Positions 18,332 through 27,872 are shown, counted from the stretch's first letter. The stretch is DNA of 64,000 nt from Allobosea sp. Leaf344 (GCF_001426225.1 NZ_LMRT01000013.1:214723-278722); one strand, 5' to 3'. Numbers and translations: made by a program. The notes: generated by a model from the letters alone, not told the origin.

Positions 18332-19276
18332 TCAATCGAAGAGGCTGGAGACGCTGGATTCGGTCGCGGTGCGCTCGATCGCCTCGCCCATCAGATTGGC
18401 GATGGAGATCACGCGGATGTTGCGCGCCACCTTCACGGCCTCGGTCGGCATGATCGAATCGGTGATCACCAGTTCCTTCAGCTTGGAATTGGCGATGCGC
18501 GCCACCGCGCCTCCCGACAGGACGCCATGGGTGATATAGGCGAAGACCTCGCGCGCGCCCTGTTCGAGCAGCGCCTCGGCCGCGTTGCAGAGCGTGCCGC
18601 CGGAATCGACGATGTCGTCGAGCAGGATGCAGGAGCGGCCCTCGACCGAGCCGATGATGTTCATCACCTCGGACTCGCCCGGGCGGTCGCGGCGCTTGTC
18701 GACGATGGCGAGCGGCGCGTCGATCCGCTTGGCCAAGGCGCGAGCCCGCACCACGCCGCCGACATCGGGGGAGACGACCATGGCGTTGCGCCAGTCGAGC
18801 CGGTCCTTGATGTCGCGCGCCATCAGCGGGGCGCCGAAGAGATTGTCGGTCGGAATGTCGAAGAAGCCCTGGATCTGCCCGGCATGCAGATCGAGCGTCA
18901 GCACCCGGTCGACGCCGGCATGGGTGATGAGGTTGGCGACGAGTTTCGCGGAGATCGGCGTGCGGCCCGAGGCCCGCCGATCCTGCCGCGCATAGCCGAA
19001 ATAGGGGATCACCGCGGTGATGCGCCTGGCCGAGGAGCGGCGCAGCGCATCGGTGATGATGAGCAGCTCCATCAGGTGGTCATTGGTGGGGAAGGATGTC
19101 GACTGGATGACGAAGACATCCTGGCCGCGCACATTCTCCTGGATCTCGACGAAAACCTCCATATCGGCGAAGCGCCGAACCGAGGCCTTGGCGAGGGGAA
19201 TGCCGAGATGGGCGCAAATGGCTTCAGCAAGCGGCCGGTTGGAATTCCCGGCGACGACTTTGATTGAAGAGTGCAT
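18332..19276 (-). CDS. prs: Ribose-phosphate pyrophosphokinase (PRPP synthetase)
   Basis: Prs makes PRPP from ribose-5-phosphate and ATP for purine, pyrimidine, His, Trp and NAD synthesis. The start at 19276 gives a 314-residue protein beginning [20 protein letters not shown], the usual family N terminus; the frame is open further upstream without family similarity. Class I hallmarks are [42 protein letters not shown], and the PRPP loop [12 protein letters not shown]. It precedes queC by eight bases. Confidence 0.96.
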   Translation of the reverse strand: MHSSIKVVAGNSNRPLAEAICAHLGIPLAKASVRRFADMEVFVEIQENVRGQDVFVIQSTSFPTNDHLMELLIITDALRRSSARRITAVIPYFGYARQDRRASGRTPISAKLVANLITHAGVDRVLTLDLHAGQIQGFFDIPTDNLFGAPLMARDIKDRLDWRNAMVVSPDVGGVVRARALAKRIDAPLAIVDKRRDRPGESEVMNIIGSVEGRSCILLDDIVDSGGTLCNAAEALLEQGAREVFAYITHGVLSGGAVARIANSKLKELVITDSIMPTEAVKVARNIRVISIANLMGEAIERTATESSVSSLFD

Positions 19277-19443
19277 TCGGGGCGCACCGTTGGTCTGGCT
19301 TGGCCTGAGCCGTGCGGCCGGCTCAGTTCGAACGGCTCTTAACAGCGGCATGACAACGAGTCGACCGCTGCACTGCAAAAAACGCTGTACGTCTTGCAGC
19401 ATTGGCGATGGACCTGCGCAGCCGGCATGCCGGGCGGCTGCGG

Positions 19444-19461
19444 GGGCGGGCGGTCCCGCCC
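19444..19461 (-). terminator. GC hairpin directly 3' of the lipoprotein gene
   Basis: A 7-bp stem GGGCGGG/CCCGCCC with a four-base loop starts six bases past the stop codon of the upstream lipoprotein gene. It has no T-tract, so it is a weak or Rho-assisted terminator at best. Confidence 0.35.
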
Positions 19462-19466
19462 GCGGG

Positions 19467-20027
19467 TCAGAGCCGCTTGCCGCCGGCGGCCGCGGCCGTC
19501 CTCGCCTTGGCGGCGCCGGGTTTGGCGTCCCCGCCGGTCTTCACCGTCGCGACCGCGGGGGTGGTGACCAGGAAGCTGGCGATCGCGTCCATCGACTCCG
19601 AAGCCGCCTTGGCGACGACGGAGCGGTCGATGCCGGCCCAGGGATCGCCGCCGCCGCTGCGGGTGCCGAGGCTCGCGCCCTGGACGCGCTGGGCGCGCTG
19701 CTTGCCCGCATCATAGACGTCCCAGACGAAGGCCAGGGCGGTCTGCCCGTCCTCGGTCGGCTGGGCGGTGAGATAGCCGCGCACCCGGAAACGGGCGGGC
19801 TTGTCGCCCGGGACGATCTCCATCTGCCGTTCGGCCGCGGCCTCGCCGAGCAGACCGGCGAAGCTCGTCGTGACGGAATCGGGTGCCCCGGTGATGCTCT
19901 GCACGGAAACCGGCACGCCCGGCGCGTCGACGCGCTGGCGTTGCGCCGTCTGGGATGTCTGCTGGCAGCCCGCCAGCGCCAAAGCCATCAGCGGGCCGAG
20001 AACCAGCCCCCTCTCGCGCCTGTTCAT
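19467..20027 (-). CDS. Putative lipoprotein, function unknown
   Basis: A 186-residue protein with a lipoprotein signal peptide: MNRRERG, a hydrophobic stretch, then the lipobox LAGC with Cys at about residue 21. The start at 20027 is preceded by GGGAG. The mature part has short segments such as [21 protein letters not shown] and [17 protein letters not shown], resembling small beta-rich secreted proteins of Hyphomicrobiales, and ends in an Ala/Lys-rich tail. I do not recognise a named family. It would be anchored to a membrane facing the periplasm. Confidence 0.75.
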   Translation of the reverse strand: MNRRERGLVLGPLMALALAGCQQTSQTAQRQRVDAPGVPVSVQSITGAPDSVTTSFAGLLGEAAAERQMEIVPGDKPARFRVRGYLTAQPTEDGQTALAFVWDVYDAGKQRAQRVQGASLGTRSGGGDPWAGIDRSVVAKAASESMDAIASFLVTTPAVATVKTGGDAKPGAAKARTAAAAGGKRL

Positions 20028-20098
20028 ATGATGCTCCCGCCTTGTCATGCGTACGGGTTTCGGTGCTTTGCGCAGTCCCTGCGGGGGTTGTTCTAGGC

Positions 20099-21250
20099 TC
20101 AACGCAGGACGAGGTCCAGATCGGGCAGGTTGAGCGCCTCGGCGCCGTCCTGGCCGACGAGATAGGTCCGGCCGAGGCACATCGCGGTCTCGCTCTCGGA
20201 ATCCATCAGGATCATATGGGCGAACATCACCATGCCCGCCTCCAGCGGCCAGTCATTGCCCTCGTAGAACATCGGCCAATCCATCCAGGAGGGCGTGAAC
20301 TTGGCGCCCAGCGAATAGCCGCAGGCGTTGAGCCGGTGCTCGCTCAGCTCATGCGCGGCGAAGATGCGGGCATGGGCGGCGAAGACGTCGCCCGCCGTCC
20401 GTCCTGGGCGCAGCTGCGCCTCGCAGGCCAGCAGCGCGTCCCGTGCCGCCGCGTGATAGCGCAGATGCAGCGGCCGCGGCTCGCCGACCACCACGGTGCG
20501 CATGATGGCGGCGTGGTAGTGCCGCTCGGCGCCCGCGAATTCGAGCGTGATCTGGTCCTGCGCGGAGAGCTTGCGGCGGCCGGATTTGTAGCGGCAGAGC
20601 AAGGCGTCCCGGCCCGAGCCGATGATGAACTCGTTCGCCGGATAGTCGCCGCCGCCGGCGAAGATGGCATTGTGCTGGGCGGCCAGGATCTCGCCCTCGT
20701 CGGCGCCTTCCCGGATCGCGGCGAGGGCCGCGGCGTCGGCGGCGTCGGACAAAGCCGCCGCGCGCCGGACATAGGCGATCTCCTCGGCCGATTTGACGGC
20801 GCGCAGGCGGGTGACGATGGTCGAGGCATCGACGAGCTCGCCCTGGCCGGAGAAGGCGGCTTCGAGCTTGCGGCCATTGGCGGCGACCAGGCCATAGGCC
20901 TCGAACTCCACGCCGATGCGTCGGCCGGCCACGCCCATATCCTGCGCCATCGCCAGCAGGTCGTGCGCCGGATTGGCGTCGCGCCCATCCTTCCAGATGC
21001 GGATGTCCTGCAGGGTCGAGGTGTGCTGCGCCTGGCGCAGATCCGCCGAGCGCGTCAGCAAGGCCATGCGCCCATCCGCCGTCAGGACCAGGCATTGGAA
21101 GAAGCAGAAGCCGAAACTGTCATAGCCGGTCAGCCAGAACATCGATTCCTGCTGGAACAGGAACAGCGCGTCGAGCCGCTCCCGCTGCATGGCGGCCAGC
21201 AGGGCCTCGCGGCGGCGGTCGAATTCGGCTCGGGTGAAATGCAGGGCCAT
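20099..21250 (-). CDS. M24-family (creatinase/Xaa-Pro-like) hydrolase without metal ligands
   Basis: A 383-residue pita-bread-fold protein with a creatinase N-terminal domain (LFLFQQESMFWLTGYDS) and a C-terminal M24 domain. The five metal ligands of true Xaa-Pro peptidases are absent. The DxG...DxTRT region reads LEFAGAERHYHAAIMRT, the GHGIG site reads CGYSLG, and the two Glu positions fall in FAHMIL and CLGRTYLV. This places it with metal-independent members such as creatinase or ectoine hydrolase (DoeA); the substrate is not known. The start at 21250 gives MALHFTRAEFDRRR. Confidence 0.82.
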   Translation of the reverse strand: MALHFTRAEFDRRREALLAAMQRERLDALFLFQQESMFWLTGYDSFGFCFFQCLVLTADGRMALLTRSADLRQAQHTSTLQDIRIWKDGRDANPAHDLLAMAQDMGVAGRRIGVEFEAYGLVAANGRKLEAAFSGQGELVDASTIVTRLRAVKSAEEIAYVRRAAALSDAADAAALAAIREGADEGEILAAQHNAIFAGGGDYPANEFIIGSGRDALLCRYKSGRRKLSAQDQITLEFAGAERHYHAAIMRTVVVGEPRPLHLRYHAAARDALLACEAQLRPGRTAGDVFAAHARIFAAHELSEHRLNACGYSLGAKFTPSWMDWPMFYEGNDWPLEAGMVMFAHMILMDSESETAMCLGRTYLVGQDGAEALNLPDLDLVLR

Positions 21251-21436
21251 GGCGCGGCGATTCCCTTCAGCGGTATCGGGCGATGCTAACCAGTGGCGGA
21301 GCTCGCGCCTATGCCGAAGCTGCCGGAAGGCCGGTTCCGCACCGCCACCAGTCAAAATCGCCGCAGCCGTTTGCGGGACGGCCCATCCTCGCCCATATGA
21401 GCATCGTGGGCCGTGCAGCCCCCGAAGGAGAGAGCC

Positions 21437-21691
21437 ATGGTCGCCACCAGCAATCGTTTCCTCGACGACATCGCCCGTCTCGCCACCGATGCGGCCGGCG
21501 CGGCGCAGGGCGTGCGGCGCGAGGTCGAGACCGTGATCAAGACGCAGATCGAGCGGCTGCTGCGCGATATGGACGTCGTCACCCGCGAGGAATTCGAGGC
21601 GGTGCGCGAGATGGCGCTGCTGGCCCGCGAGGAGAACGACAAGCTCGCGGCGCGGATCGCAGCGCTGGAAGCCGGCGGCGACAAGCCCTGA
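21437..21691 (+). CDS. ubiK: Ubiquinone biosynthesis accessory factor UbiK
   Basis: A small 84-residue protein of the UbiK/YqiC (BMFP) family, which helps assemble the soluble ubiquinone biosynthesis complex with UbiJ in aerobic conditions. It begins MVATSNRFLDDIARLATDAA, typical of alphaproteobacterial members, and its C-terminal half (EEFEAVREMALLAREENDKL) forms a trimeric coiled coil. The ATG at 21437 follows AAGGAGAG. Divergent from the M24 gene. Confidence 0.9.
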   Translation: MVATSNRFLDDIARLATDAAGAAQGVRREVETVIKTQIERLLRDMDVVTREEFEAVREMALLAREENDKLAARIAALEAGGDKP

Positions 21692-21978
21692 GCGGGCGTT
21701 TTTTCGTCCACAGCCAAGAGCTGTGGACAGGCGGCGGCGGGGATTGAGCCTCGCCCCCGAATCCGGGGAGCGTGGCGCGGTGTTGGGCGCTTCGCGGTGC
21801 CTGCGCTATCGTCGATGAAAGTGATTCGACGGTCGGAATCGTCTTCCGGCCTTCGGAGACGGAGTGCCTCCGGGCCTTCGGCAGTCATGTTGCGTCCTTG
21901 CGCTTTCCAGTCGCCGTGTTCCCGTTCTCGAGCGCGCCGGACCCGCAGCCAGCGGGGAGGCAGTTGGAACCCTAGGAC

Positions 21979-22485
21979 ATGATGGATCTCGATCTGGACG
22001 GCGAAATCGATCGCCCGTCCAACCCCCTCGACCTCATCGAAAGACTGGCCGCCCTCAACAGCTGGAGTTTCGATCGCGACAGCGACGACGAGCTTTCCGT
22101 CTCGGTGAGCGGCGGCTGGTCGGATTACCACGTCGCCATCACCTGGCTGGCCGAAGTGGAGGCGATCCACATCGCCTGCGCCTTCGACCTGAAGGTGCCG
22201 GACCGCCGCCGCGCCGAGGTGCTGCAACTGGTGAGCCTGGTCAACGAACAGCTCTGGCTCGGCCATTTCGACCTGTGGAGCACGGAAAACGTGGTGATGT
22301 ATCGCCACGCTCTGCTGCTCTCCGGCGGGGCGGAACCGACCGACGAACAGGCGGCGGCGCTGATCAAGGCGGCGATCGACGCCTGCGAGCGCTATTTCCA
22401 GGCCTTCCAATTCGTCGTCTGGGCCGGCAAGAGCGCCAAGGAAGGGCTGGAGGGCGCCATGCTGGAGACGGTGGGCGAGGCCTGA
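21979..22485 (+). CDS. YbjN domain-containing protein
   Basis: A cytosolic 168-residue protein of the YbjN family, which resembles type III secretion chaperones in fold and has no settled biochemical role. Recognisable parts are LDLIERLAALNSWSFDRDSDDELSV, then a beta-strand region WSDYHVAITWL, and LVNEQLWLGHFDLW. In Hyphomicrobiales this gene usually sits directly before proC, as here (137 bases). An AGGA element precedes the start. The 287 bases upstream hold no convincing gene. Confidence 0.88.
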   Translation: MMDLDLDGEIDRPSNPLDLIERLAALNSWSFDRDSDDELSVSVSGGWSDYHVAITWLAEVEAIHIACAFDLKVPDRRRAEVLQLVSLVNEQLWLGHFDLWSTENVVMYRHALLLSGGAEPTDEQAAALIKAAIDACERYFQAFQFVVWAGKSAKEGLEGAMLETVGEA

Positions 22486-22621
22486 GAGGGCCGCGCGCCG
22501 GGGCCGCCATGCCGCGAACGCGCGTGGCGCCGGGGCCGTGCGGGCTGCGTCGCGCTTGACCGGGCCCGGCGGGGCCGGTCAGTGTCGCGCCGTTCCCGCC
22601 ATGCCAGCCCGTGAGATCGCC

Positions 22622-23443
22622 ATGACCGTTTCGCTCCCGCAATCGCTCGTCCTGCTCGGCGCAGGCAAGATGGGCGGCGCCATGCTCGAAGGCTGGCTGC
22701 GCATCGGCATGGATCCGGCCGGGATCAGCCTGGTCGACCCGCACCCCTCCGACGAGATCGTCGCTTTGGCGCAGGAGAAGGGCATGGCGCTCAACCCCGA
22801 TGCCGAGCGGATCGCGCCGCCGGACGTGCTGGTGCTGGCGACCAAGCCGCAGATGCTGGATACCGCAGCGCCCGCCGTCCAGGCCTTCATCCACCCCAAG
22901 ACGCTGCTGATCTCGATCCTGGCGGGCAAGACCTTGGCTAATCTCGCCGCGAGGCTGCCGACCGCCAACGCCATCATCCGCGCCATGCCGAATCTGCCGG
23001 CCGCGGTGCAGAGGGGCGTCACGGCCGCGGCTCCGGGCCCGGGCGTCACCGCTGCGCAACGGGCGCTGGCGGATGCGCTGCTCGGCAGCATCGGCCGGGT
23101 GGAATGGCTGGATGACGAGGGGCTGATCGACGCGGTCACCGCCGTCTCCGGCTCCGGCCCGGCCTATGTCTTCCACCTCGTCGAATGCCTGGCGGCGGCC
23201 GGTGCCGCGGCGGGGCTGCCTCCCGCCATCGCCGAGCGTCTCGCCCGCGCGACGGTGGAGGGCGCCGGCGAGATGCTGTTCCAGTCGCCGCTGCCGCCCG
23301 CGACCCTGCGCCAGAACGTGACCTCGCCGGGCGGCACGACGGCGGCGGCGCTCGACGTGCTCATGGCCGATGACGGGCTGAAGCCGCTGATGGTCGCGGC
23401 CGTTTCTGCCGCCAAACGCCGCGCCGGCGAGCTTTCGGGCTGA
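22622..23443 (+). CDS. proC: Pyrroline-5-carboxylate reductase
   Basis: ProC reduces 1-pyrroline-5-carboxylate to proline with NADPH. The 273-residue protein has an N-terminal Rossmann motif (LLGAGKMGGAMLEGW), the conserved VLVLATKPQ and IRAMPNLPA, and the C-terminal dimerisation signature VTAVSGSGPAYVFHLVE followed by LRQNVTSPGGTTAAAL. The start at 22622 is chosen because MTVSLPQSLVLLG is the normal N terminus; upstream codons are Arg/Pro-rich. Confidence 0.96.
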   Translation: MTVSLPQSLVLLGAGKMGGAMLEGWLRIGMDPAGISLVDPHPSDEIVALAQEKGMALNPDAERIAPPDVLVLATKPQMLDTAAPAVQAFIHPKTLLISILAGKTLANLAARLPTANAIIRAMPNLPAAVQRGVTAAAPGPGVTAAQRALADALLGSIGRVEWLDDEGLIDAVTAVSGSGPAYVFHLVECLAAAGAAAGLPPAIAERLARATVEGAGEMLFQSPLPPATLRQNVTSPGGTTAAALDVLMADDGLKPLMVAAVSAAKRRAGELSG

Positions 23444-23508
23444 GGGGCCTTCCGGTCGCCATGGTCGCACCCTAGGTTCTCAGGCAGACCTCGCGACGGA
23501 GTGCTCCC

Positions 23509-24252
23509 ATGGCCCGCAAACCCGTTTCTCCCGCTGCCGCTGCCGAGCCCGGCCCGGCCACCCCGCCGGTCGATCCGCGCAAACAGGCCGTCGAGGCGCT
23601 GATGCGCCTGGCGGCACGACGTCCCTGGGACGAGATCGAGCTGGGCGACATCGCCACCGAGGCCGGCCTGTCACTGCTGAAGCTGCGCGTGCTGTTCCCC
23701 TCCAAGCTCGCCATGCTGGGTGGTCTCACGCGCATGGTCGACGATGCGGTTCTGGCCGATGTCTCCGACGATCTGGCCGGCGAGCCGATCAGGGAGCGGC
23801 TGTTCGACCTGGTGATGCGGCGGCTCGATGCGCTCGCGCCCTACAAGCCGGCGCTGCGCCGGATCGCGCCCATCATCCGGCGCGATCCGCTGACGCTGGC
23901 GGCGCTGAACCGCGGCGCGCTCAATTCCTGGCGCTACATGCTGGCCTCGGCCGGGATCGCGACCGAGGATTCGCTGGGGGCGTTGCGAGTCCAGGGCGCC
24001 GTGCTGCTGATGGCGCGTGTCTCCGACGTCTGGCTCGACGATGACGAGCCGGACCTGTCGCGGACGATGGCGCGGCTCGACAGGGAGCTGAAGACGGCAG
24101 GGCAGATCATGGCCCGCGTCGAGGATGTCCACCGCCTGACCGCTCCGCTGCGCGGCCTGGCGCGGGCGCTCTGTGCGGGAGGGCGGCCGCTGGCGCGCCG
24201 GCGCGAGCGCTATCCCGGCGAAGAGACGGATGATTACGCTCCCGCCATCTAG
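23509..24252 (+). CDS. TetR-family transcriptional regulator
   Basis: A 247-residue protein with an N-terminal helix-turn-helix of the TetR type at about residues 25-70. WDEIELGDIATEAGLSLLKLRVLFPSKLAML gives helices 2-4, with the recognition helix around SLLKLRVLF. The C-terminal ligand domain is all-helical (RLFDLVMRRLDALAPYKPALRRIAP). It follows proC by 65 bases on the same strand. Target and ligand are unknown. The C terminus after residue 215 is Arg-rich and probably disordered. Confidence 0.85.
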   Translation: MARKPVSPAAAAEPGPATPPVDPRKQAVEALMRLAARRPWDEIELGDIATEAGLSLLKLRVLFPSKLAMLGGLTRMVDDAVLADVSDDLAGEPIRERLFDLVMRRLDALAPYKPALRRIAPIIRRDPLTLAALNRGALNSWRYMLASAGIATEDSLGALRVQGAVLLMARVSDVWLDDDEPDLSRTMARLDRELKTAGQIMARVEDVHRLTAPLRGLARALCAGGRPLARRRERYPGEETDDYAPAI

Positions 24253-24684
24253 AATTGGGGCGCGCGGGCCTTCGCCGGTGCGCCTTTCGCCCGTTGCGCC
24301 ATAAGGCGGGACGACCGATCGCGCCGTCACCGGAGCCGGTGAGATGCGCAGATCGAAATATGTCTATGATTTAACGATCTCTTGACCAATCCCGGTGATG
24401 GTCACGCAGGCAGGCAGCGGTGATCCCGCTCTCCCATGATCCCGGCCGCGAAGTCTTGCGCAGCTTCAGGATTGTCGTCGTGCGCGTCAGCGCGTCGATT
24501 GGCGATCGCGCATGCTTTCGGCCGATGCAGACGATATGGCGAATGCTTTCTCAGATCGGCATTTAACTGATTCAATAAAGAATAGTAACAATATCACGAA
24601 GCCGATGAATATTGAAGTTAACTTCATTTTTACCTTTATTATCTTGTACTCGTCTGCGAAAATTGCAGCGGTACAGGAATCAAT
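24253..24684. other. 432-base intergenic region upstream of a chemoreceptor
   Basis: No gene is supported. The left half is GC-rich; from about 24530 to 24680 the DNA is strongly AT-rich, unusual for this genome, and probably contains the promoter of the chemoreceptor. A perfect 14-base palindrome tgaagttaacttca lies at 24613-24626, some 60 bases before the start codon, and may be an operator. An AGGAA element precedes the ATG. Confidence 0.6.
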
Positions 24685-26850
24685 ATGTTGAACCGATTGA
24701 GCATTGCATCCTTGATGTGTGTTGCGCTCGTCGCGGCCGTCGCCGTCGTGGCGGCAGCGGGCGCGCTGTCCTCCAGCTTGCTGGGCAGCCGGTTCCTGAA
24801 CGAGACGATTTCGCGGACCATGGCCGCCGCTCAGCAGGATTTCAGCGAGAATCTCGCCAAGGAGGCGCTCCGGGCGCGGAGCATGGCGGCGATGGTCGCC
24901 GGCAATACGCAGGTGCAGAAGCTTCTGGCCGCGCGCGATCGCGAGGCGCTGGCCGCGCTGCTGGTGCCTGAGTTCGAGGCGATCAAGCGCGAGGAAGGCG
25001 TCACGCAGATGCAGTTTCATCTGGCGCCGGCGACGTCCTTCCTGCGCCTTCACCGGCCCGAGAAATTCGGCGACGACCTGTCGTCCTTCCGCCGGACGGT
25101 GGTGGAGGCCAATAGCAGCGGCAAAGCGATCTTCGGGCTGGAGAACGGTGTCGAGGGGCTGGGCGTCCGTGGCGTGCTGCCGGTCCTCTCGGGCGGCCAG
25201 AAGGTCGGTACCTTTGAGGTCGGGCTCTCGTTCGGCCAGCCCTTCTTCGCCGCCTACAAGAAGACCACGGGCTATGACGTCGTCTTCTTCATCAGGAAGG
25301 GAGACAGGCTCGAACGCTTCGCCTCGACGCTTCCGGATGATGAGGCGGTGCCGGCGGATCTGCTGGAGCGGGGCCTGCAGGGGCAGAGCGAGGTCAGGAC
25401 GGTCTCCGTCGGGGCGCGCTCGGTCGCGGTCGTCGGGGCTCCGGTCACGGATTATCGCGGCGATACGATCGGAACCTATGCGATCGTGGCCGATATCTCG
25501 GTGTTCAACTCGATCCTCGACCAGGCGAGGCTCGCAACCGTCGCGATCTTCCTGGTCGGGCTGGTCGTCGCGCTGCTCTTCGCCTTCGCGCTGAACCGGC
25601 GGATCCTCGCGCCGATGCGGGGCATGACGCAGGCGATGGGAGCTCTCGCCCAGGGCCAGCACGACGTCACGGTGCCCTCGGTCGGGCGACAGGACGAGAT
25701 CGGCAACATGGCCGCGGCCATGCAGACCTTCAAGGAAGCGATGATCGCGCGGGACGCGACCGAGGCGGAGGCGCGGCGCCTCTCGGCGCATGCCGACGCG
25801 CAGGGTGCCGCGGCCGAGCTGGAGCGCCGCCGCAGCGAGAGCGAAAGGGCGGCGGTGGCCGAGCGGCTGGACCTGGTGGTGCGCGAACTCGGGACCGGGC
25901 TCGCTTTGCTGGCGGAAGGCGATCTCGGCCACCGCATCGAGCAGAACTTCAGCGCGGAATACGAGAAGGTGAAGGATGATTTCAACGCCACCGTCGCCAA
26001 GCTCCAGCAGACGATGCGCGAAATCGCCAGCAACACCGACAGCATGAAATCCGGCTCGGTCGAGATCAGCCAGGCGGCCGATGATCTGGCCCGGCGCACC
26101 GAGCAGCAGGCCTCCTCGGTGGAGGAGACGGCCGCGGCGCTGGACGAGCTGACGGCGACGGTGCGGCAGACGGCGGAGAGCGCGCGGCTGGCGAGCGAGG
26201 CGACCGAGCTGGTCAAGCAGGAGGCCGACCACTCGACCGGCATCGTGCGCGACGCGATCGAGGCGATGGGCGGGATCGAGAAATCGGCCGAGGAGATCTC
26301 GCAGATCGTCGGCGTGATCGACGAGATCGCCTTCCAGACCAATCTTCTGGCGCTCAATGCCAGCGTCGAGGCGGCGCGCGCCGGCGATGCGGGCAAGGGT
26401 TTCGCCGTCGTCGCCTCCGAGGTCCGGGCGCTGGCGCAGCGTTCGGCGGGGGCCGCCAAGGAGATCAAGACGCTGATCACCGCCTCGAGCCTCGAGGTCG
26501 ACAAGGGCGTCGCGCTCGTCGGTCAGACGGGGGATGCGCTGCAGCGCATGGCCGGCGGCATCTCGCAGGCGACGCGATTGGTGGCGGGGATCGCGGCGGC
26601 GGCGCAGGAGCAGGCCTCCGGCCTGCACGAGGTCAACGCCTCGGTGGCGGAGATGGACCAGGCCACCCAGCAGAACGCTGCCATGGCCGAGGAATCGACG
26701 GCCGCGGCGCATTCGCTGTCGGAGGAGGCGGACAGGCTGGCAGCGCTGGTGGGGCGCTTCCGGCTCGGCGAGACGGGTGGCACGGCGCCCTTGCGCGCGG
26801 TGGCCCACAGTATGCGGGCGGCGCAGGCGCGAACGGGCAGGGCGGCCTGA
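24685..26850 (+). CDS. Methyl-accepting chemotaxis protein with periplasmic Cache sensor
   Basis: A transmembrane chemoreceptor of 721 residues. TM1 spans about 8-30 and TM2 about 281-303. The periplasmic domain between them ([20 protein letters not shown], then [18 protein letters not shown]) resembles the double-Cache (dCache_3) sensor class. A HAMP domain at about 304-357 is followed by a second HAMP-like segment at about 395-450. The methyl-accepting coiled coil then follows, with the highly conserved tip [20 protein letters not shown] at about 545-564. No C-terminal NWETF-type tether is present. It is not in a che operon; the ligand is unknown. Confidence 0.93.
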   Translation: MLNRLSIASLMCVALVAAVAVVAAAGALSSSLLGSRFLNETISRTMAAAQQDFSENLAKEALRARSMAAMVAGNTQVQKLLAARDREALAALLVPEFEAIKREEGVTQMQFHLAPATSFLRLHRPEKFGDDLSSFRRTVVEANSSGKAIFGLENGVEGLGVRGVLPVLSGGQKVGTFEVGLSFGQPFFAAYKKTTGYDVVFFIRKGDRLERFASTLPDDEAVPADLLERGLQGQSEVRTVSVGARSVAVVGAPVTDYRGDTIGTYAIVADISVFNSILDQARLATVAIFLVGLVVALLFAFALNRRILAPMRGMTQAMGALAQGQHDVTVPSVGRQDEIGNMAAAMQTFKEAMIARDATEAEARRLSAHADAQGAAAELERRRSESERAAVAERLDLVVRELGTGLALLAEGDLGHRIEQNFSAEYEKVKDDFNATVAKLQQTMREIASNTDSMKSGSVEISQAADDLARRTEQQASSVEETAAALDELTATVRQTAESARLASEATELVKQEADHSTGIVRDAIEAMGGIEKSAEEISQIVGVIDEIAFQTNLLALNASVEAARAGDAGKGFAVVASEVRALAQRSAGAAKEIKTLITASSLEVDKGVALVGQTGDALQRMAGGISQATRLVAGIAAAAQEQASGLHEVNASVAEMDQATQQNAAMAEESTAAAHSLSEEADRLAALVGRFRLGETGGTAPLRAVAHSMRAAQARTGRAA

Positions 26851-26871
26851 ACGCGACGACGCGTGTCCCGC

Positions 26872-26906
26872 GGGCGCCGGGTGAGGACAGACCTCTCCCG
26901 GCGCCC
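26872..26906 (+). terminator. Long GC hairpin after the chemoreceptor gene
   Basis: Arms GGGCGCCGGG (26872-26881) and CCCGGCGCCC (26897-26906) pair perfectly. The loop contains a further GAGG/CCTC stem, so the hairpin is about 14 bp with one T-T mismatch. It is followed by TAATAT, not a T-tract. It lies 21 bases after the stop codon. Confidence 0.6.
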
Positions 26907-26941
26907 TAATATCCGCGGGTGAATCGAGACCAGGAGATCGC

Positions 26942-27301
26942 GTGACGGACCCTAAGTGCCCTGCAGCCCCGATCGGCTTCGACGATTTCATGAAGGTCGA
27001 TATCCGCGTGGGCACCATCGTCGAGGCGCAGCCCTATCCGGAGGCGCGCAAGCCGGCGATCAAGCTCGTCATCGATTTCGGCGAGCCGATCGGCCGCAAG
27101 ACATCCTCCGCCCAGATCACCAGGCATTACCGTCCCGAGGATCTGCCCGGGCGACAGGTGCTGGCGGTGGTGAATTTCCCGCCGCGCCAGATCGGCAAAT
27201 TCCTGTCGGAGGTGCTGACGCTCGGCGTGCCCGACAGCGATGGCGAGGTGGTGCTGATCGGCCCGGGGCACGAGGTGCCGAAGGGCGGGCGCCTGTTCTG
27301 A
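26942..27301 (+). CDS. csaA: tRNA-binding protein CsaA
   Basis: A 119-residue single-domain protein with the OB fold of the tRNA-binding domain found at the C terminus of MetRS and in CsaA, described as an export-related chaperone in Bacillus. Typical segments are FMKVDIRVGTIVEAQPYPEA, YRPEDLPGRQVLAVVNFPPR and EVLTLGVPD. The small size and lack of any synthetase domain fit CsaA. The biological role in alphaproteobacteria is uncertain. Confidence 0.92.
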   Translation: MTDPKCPAAPIGFDDFMKVDIRVGTIVEAQPYPEARKPAIKLVIDFGEPIGRKTSSAQITRHYRPEDLPGRQVLAVVNFPPRQIGKFLSEVLTLGVPDSDGEVVLIGPGHEVPKGGRLF

Positions 27302-27443
27302 TGTCAGGCGGCCGTCGCCGGAAGCCGCGGTCCCGACAGCCGCATCCGCTGCGATCGGCCGTGCCAGGGGCAGGGCGACAGGGCGACGGGCGGCAGGGCG
27401 GCGGCGGCGCATCCGGCCGTGAGCTGCGGCTCGAAGCCCGGCC

Positions 27444-27608
27444 TTACCAGAACCCGAACCAGGCGTTGAGCGCCATCAGGGCGCCCAGCCAGACGAGCAG
27501 GCAGAACAGCAGCATCAGCAGCCGCATGCCCGCGACGAGCACCTCGCTCGAAGCCCTCTCGTATCGATCAGTCTCGTTCCCGTGAGGTCCCCGGTCTCGC
27601 TCTCGCAT
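27444..27608 (-). CDS. Candidate 54-residue single-span membrane protein
   Basis: A short frame from ATG 27608 to TAA 27444. The first 27 residues are charged (MRERDRGPHGNETDRYERAS). Residues about 29-50 (RLLMLLFCLLVWLGALMALN) form one clear transmembrane helix, and the protein ends AWFGFW. The change from charged to strongly hydrophobic, with aromatic residues at the membrane edge, is unlikely by chance. An internal ATG at codon 28 is another possible start. No good ribosome binding site is seen for the first ATG. It lies 264 bases downstream of the sensor kinase gene on the same strand. Confidence 0.5.
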   Translation of the reverse strand: MRERDRGPHGNETDRYERASSEVLVAGMRLLMLLFCLLVWLGALMALNAWFGFW

Positions 27609-27872
27609 AGGCGACCCGCTTCGTGTCGAGCTCAGCTTCAGATCCTGATCGGCATCATAAAACTACGGGCACAACTCCCGTGCAAGCATAAATATATCAA
27701 AAATAACGCTAGGGCATTATGCGGTCGGGAGCCGGGCTTTACTGCTCGGATCGGCCGGCCAAAAGGCGGGAGATTTTTCACGCAGGCACGCGCGCATCGT
27801 CCGCGAAAGCTCGGATGCGGCGGGCGAGGCCATGTCGCCGGGCGGCCCCCGGCGGTTATCGCAAGCGCGGCG
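27609..27872. other. Intergenic region downstream of the sensor kinase, with weak hairpin
   Basis: 264 bases without a supported gene; locally AT-rich at 27655-27720. A small inverted repeat ACGGG/CCCGT (27665-27681, seven-base loop) is followed on the minus strand by AGTTTTATG and could be a weak terminator for the two-component operon or part of a leader for the small membrane protein. Confidence 0.4.

Noticed and set aside
21707-21727. Inverted repeat tccacag/ctgtgga resembling two DnaA boxes
   Set aside because: Each half differs from TTATCCACA at two positions, there is no AT-rich unwinding region and no dnaA, hemE or parAB nearby. Its T-run lies on the wrong side for a terminator on either strand.
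21772-21982. Two overlapping small plus-strand frames in the gap before the YbjN gene
   Set aside because: Their translations are Ser/Arg-rich without hydrophobic or domain-like pattern and lack ribosome binding sites.
24487-27018. An 843-codon minus-strand frame opposite the chemoreceptor
   Set aside because: Same reason: antisense of a conserved MCP. Its translation is low-complexity and Arg/His/Asp-rich.
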